NCBI RefSeq assembly: GCF_002099425.1
Contig: NW_018344185.1
Location: 4,288,001-4,352,000, forward strand
Length of the DNA stretch: 64,000 nt
Reading direction: 5' to 3'
From: Phascolarctos cinereus
Lineage: Eukaryota > Chordata > Mammalia > Diprotodontia > Phascolarctidae
The notes under the pieces: generated by a model
Database searches by the model: none
Seen by the model: only the letters and a program-made list of their open reading frames with translations
Told to the model about the DNA's origin: nothing
Shown here: one piece after another, positions 60,440 to 64,000 of the stretch
Numbering within the stretch: position 1 is the stretch's first letter
Layout: each line of letters opens with the position of its first letter
Made by a program: the position numbers and the translations under genes

Positions 60440-61045
60440 TATGTTTTTCTCAGCTTTTCTTCAGGGTTTATAATTTGTAATTTATACAATGCTTAGTTTC
60501 TTTTTTTGTTGTTATTCTCATTTACATTGTTATAGTCATTCTGTACATTGTTTTCCTGGTTCTGTTTACTTCAGTCTGCATCATTTCATACGTCTTCCTA
60601 CACTTCTCTAAATCCTCCCTACTCTATCATCATTTTTATGGAATAGTAATATTCAATTACATGAATGTGTCAGAATTTAGTTATTCCCCAGTCAATGGCT
60701 TTCTAATTTGTTTTCAGTTCTTTACTGTAATCTGGCTTCCACCCAATCCTGAGATGTTTTTGTGGAGGGACAACCTCATGCTGCTGCCTATGAGAAGGGA
60801 GACATGACTTCCTATTGAGTGAGAGAAGGCTGAGCAATGAGAGAGTCTACCAACACAAGGCTGACCTTACAAAAAACCACTCCAGCCTTGGGAGGAAGTT
60901 GTGTTTTACTACTACAAAAAGTTGCTATGAATATTTTGGTGTTTATAGGACTCTTCTGTCTTCAACCTCCTTTGAGTCATGCCTAACAATAAGATCAGCT
61001 GTGTATTCTTTTGAAAAAAATAATAATGACAAACATTTCAAATGA
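60440..61045 (-). mobile_element. L1 ORF2 C-terminal part, minus strand, split by an insert
   Basis: Homologous to 54430-55035: TCATTTACATTGTTATAGTC, TTATTCCCCAGTCAATGGCT and TTGCTATGAATATTTTGG. Interrupted by about 178 bp at 60727-60904. Confidence 0.7.
60727..60904. other. unclassified 178-bp insert in L1
   Basis: L1 sequence stops at TTCTTTACT and resumes at TTTTACTACTAC, so TTTACT flanks the insert on both sides (60721-60726 and 60905-60910). The insert (CTTCCACCCAATCCTGAGAT to CAGCCTTGGGAGGAAGTTGT) matches no family I know. Confidence 0.6.
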
Positions 61046-61049
61046 CCTG

Positions 61050-64000
61050 CTTTTTTAAATTAATAATTAAGAATCTTTTAAAAAAATTTCTTCCATAAGC
61101 TCAATAATATTTTGAAAAATGGGAGAAAAGGAAGAAGAAAGTAAAGGAAATGAAGAAAGGATAACAGACGGGGTTGTGTAAAAGAGGAGAGGCAAAAGAA
61201 GAGGGCAAATAATGGATCTGCCCAGTCTACAGTTTACATTAGTAGCATTCTGAATACCCTTTCCCCTAATCTGCCCTCCCTTCTATCTACCCCCCCATCT
61301 CCTTCCTCTTCTATTTTCCTGTAGAGCAGGATAGATTTCTATATCCCATTGCCTGTATATCTTATTTCTCAGTTGCATGTGAAAACATTAACATTTGTTT
61401 TTAAAACTTTAGGTTCCAAATTTTCTGCCTTCCTCCCTCCCCACCCACCCTCACTGAGAAGGGAAGCAACTCGATACAGGTTATACTTATGTAGTCATGC
61501 AAAAGAAGTCCATAGTAATAATGCTGTGGAAAACTATATTTCCCTTCATCCTATCCCGCCCCCCATTTATTCTGTTCTCTCTTTTGACTCTGTCCCTCCT
61601 CAGAAGTGTTTGCTTCTGCTTACCCCCTCCCCAATCTGCCCTCCTCTCTATCATCCCCCCACTCTCTTATCCCCTTCCTCCCTATTTTCCTGTAGGGTAA
61701 GATAGCTTTCCATATGCAATTGAGTGTGTATGTTATTCCTTCCTTAAGTCAAATCCAATGAGAAAAAGATTCACTCATTCCCTCTCACCTTCCCCCCTTC
61801 CCCTCCATTGTAAAAGCCTTTTCTTGTCTGTTTTATGTGAGATAATTTACCCCATTCTGCCTCTCCCTTTCTCCTTCTCCCAGTATAATCCTCTCTCACC
61901 CCTTAATTTTATTCTCCAGATATTACCTATTCATCTTCAACTCACCCTGTGCCCTCTATCTATCAATCTATCTGTACATATAATTTTTTCCCTCCAACTA
62001 CCCTAATACTGACAAAGGTCTCATGAGTTACAAATATCATCTTTCCATGTAGGAATGTAAACAATTCAACATTAATAAGTCCCTTATGATTTCTCTTTCC
62101 TGTTTATGCTTTCATGCTTCTCTTGAGTCTTGTATTTGGAAGTCAAATTTTCTATTCAGCTGTAGTCTTTTCATCAAGAATGCTTGAAAATCCTCTATTT
62201 CACTGAATGTCAATTTTTTCCCCTGAATGATTATAATGAGTTTGCTGGGTAAGAGATTCTTGGCTGCAATCCTATCTCTTTTGCCTTCTGGAATATCATA
62301 TTCCAAGCCCTGTGGTCCCTTAATGTAGAAGATGCTAAATCTTGTGCTATCCTGATTGCGTTTCCACAATACTTGATTTGTTTCTTTCTGGCTGCTTGCA
62401 ATATTTTCTCCTTGATCTGGGAACTCCGGAATTTGGCTACAATATTCCTAGGAGTTTTCCTTTGGGGATCTCTTTCAGGAAGTGATCGGTGGATTCTCTC
62501 AATTTCTATTTTACCGTCTTGTTCTAGAATATCAGGGCAGTTTTCCTTGATAATTTCTTGAAAGATGATGGCCAGGCTCTTTTTTTTATCATGGCTTTCA
62601 GATAGTCCAATAATTTTTAAATTCTCTCTCCTGGATCTATTTTCCAGGTCAGTTGTTTTTCCAATGAGATATTTCACATTGTTTTCTATTTTTTCATTCT
62701 TTTGGTTTTGTTTTACAATCTCTTGATTTCTCATAAAGTCACTAGCTTCCAATTGCTCCATTCTAATTTTTAAGGAAGTATTTTCTTCAGTAATCTTTTG
62801 GACTGCCTTTTCCATTTGGCCAATTCTTCTCCTCATTGGCTTTTTAGACTTCTTTTGCCATTTGGGTTAGGCTATTTTTTTAAGGTGTTATTTTCTTCAG
62901 TATTTTTTGGGTCTCCTTTAGCAAGCTGTTGACTTGTTTTTCATGATTTTCTTGCATCACTATCATTTCTTTTCCCAGTTTTTCCTTTACTTCTCTTACT
63001 TGCTTCTCAAAATCCTTTTTGTGCTCTTCCATGGCTTGGGACTGATTCATATTTTTCTTGGAGGCTTTGGATGTAGGAGCTTTGACTTTGTTGTCTTCTT
63101 CTGGTTATATGTTTTGATCTTCTTTGTCACCAAAGAAAGATTCTATGGTCTGACTTTTTTTGCACAGTTTGCTCATGATCCCAGCCAATTACTTGAGTTT
63201 TAAATTCTTTGTTAAGGTAGGAGTCTGCTTCCAGTGTGGAGAATGTACTGTCCCAAGCTTCAGGGGTTTTGTGCAGCTGTTTTCAGAGACACTTCTAGGG
63301 ACCTGTAAGTTTTCAGTTCTTCCAAGGTGGTAAGATCAAGGGCAAGGTGTTTATTTCTTTCTTGGCCTGTGCTCTTGTCTGTGAGTGACCACAAGTACTC
63401 TCTTCTGCCTTGGAACTGTAAAGAGGATTCTCTCTTCACCACCACTACAAGCTCCACCATGCTAGCACTTCTCTCCCCAGGACTGCCACCCAGACCTGTG
63501 ACCCAGATCCAAGCACAGGCAAAGCAAGAGGATCCTGCCTCAGCACCAGCAAAGAGATCCCTGCAATCCCCCTCTGATCAGCCACTCATTTTCCCCTCCT
63601 TCTGTGGGCCAAGCTCCAGAAGCAGCCACCATCCTGGGGCTGTGCTGAGGCTGGGGCTAGGATAGAGCTTCTCTCTCACCACAATCACAGACTTTTCCTA
63701 CTGACCTTCTAAGTTGTCTTTGGCATTTGTGGGTTGAGAAGTCCAGAAACTGCCACAGCTGCCATGATTCATCCCCTGAGGCCTGCTCCAGGTTCACTGA
63801 GGCCTGGTCTTTGCCTGCACACCCAGGCTAAACTGTGCTCCACTCCCAGGCCTACACGATAGACCTTTCTAATCAATCATCCAGGTTGTCTTGGCTGGAA
63901 ATTTGTTTCACTCTGTCTTTTTGTGGGTTCTGCTGCTCTAGAATTTGTGTTGGGCCATTTTTTATAGGTATGTGGAAGGATTTGGAGGAGAGCTCAAGCA
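61050..64000 (-). mobile_element. HAL1-like half-L1 (ORF1 only), runs off window end
   Basis: Read on the minus strand: a 5' UTR-like region (64000 to about 63200, containing AAGCTTGGGACAGT), an ORF1 coiled-coil start (about 63100-62850), the ORF1 core (62836-62231), the ORF1 tail (to 62112), a purine-rich spacer, and an L1-type 3' terminal segment (about 61460-61380). No ORF2 endonuclease or reverse transcriptase sequence lies between ORF1 and the 3' segment. L1 elements with ORF1 but no ORF2 are known as HAL1 in mammals. A plain L1 with an internal deletion is the alternative. Confidence 0.7.
62112..62836 (-). pseudogene. L1-type ORF1 protein relic
   Basis: L1 ORF1p is a trimeric RNA-binding protein of the LINE ribonucleoprotein. 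A 201-codon open frame (62836-62231) starts in the coiled coil (IGQMEKAVQKITEENTSL). It covers the RRM (TTDLENRSRRENLKIIGL) and the C-terminal domain (AKFRSSQIKEKILQAARK, AIRIAQDLASSTL) and stops after SYPANSL. The last 35 or so residues continue in a second frame (GKKLTFSEIEDFQAFLMKRL), so there is one frameshift near 62235. The N-terminal coil lies upstream in other frames, after at least one more break near 62840. Otherwise it is well preserved compared with the ORF1 relics at 39.2 and 42.6 kb, so this copy is probably younger. Confidence 0.85.

Noticed and set aside
62934-63665. Plus-strand frames opposite the half-L1
   Set aside because: The coding signal (coiled coil and RRM of ORF1) is on the minus strand, and the plus frames show no domain.

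Overview
The window is mammalian genomic DNA, most likely marsupial. The evidence is the dense mix of ancient L2 and CORE-SINE copies, L1/half-L1 relics, and SINEs whose tails read like GGACAAACAACAA or ACTGAACAACAACAA. The exact species cannot be told from sequence alone. It holds one protein-coding gene, the 3' part of MARCO (macrophage receptor with collagenous structure, SCARA2), on the + strand.

Gene region (about 1-36.4 kb): twelve exons are visible. Ten encode an uninterrupted collagen-like stretch of 79 Gly-X-Y triplets (237 residues). Each of these exons is a multiple of 9 nt, and every junction is phase 1, splitting a glycine codon except at the last collagen/SRCR boundary. Two further exons encode a group A scavenger receptor cysteine-rich (SRCR) domain with six cysteines and the stop codon at 36263-36265. 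The cytoplasmic tail, membrane anchor, spacer and perhaps one more collagen exon must lie upstream of the window. Two introns are very large (11.7 kb and 15.4 kb) and filled with repeats. The encoded protein would be a homotrimeric type II membrane receptor on macrophages that binds bacteria and other polyanionic particles through its SRCR heads.

Downstream region (about 36.4-64 kb): no further host gene was recognised. The largest block (38.5-45.95 kb) is a mosaic of decayed + strand L1 copies, with a second L1 5' part lying inside the first and one ORF2 segment present twice. Minus-strand L1 3' pieces lie at 54.4-56.3 kb and 60.4-61.0 kb. The window ends in a minus-strand L1-type element with a nearly open ORF1 but no ORF2, resembling a HAL1 (half-L1).

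Other repeats: many L2 copies in both orientations, about thirty CORE-/tRNA-derived SINE copies (some nested), three hAT-Charlie-like DNA transposon relics, a pair of foldback MITEs, one Tc1/mariner-like element with TA target duplication, and numerous microsatellites. No RNA gene, CRISPR array, or recognisable endogenous retrovirus was found. Repeat family names were assigned by eye and should be read as class-level calls.
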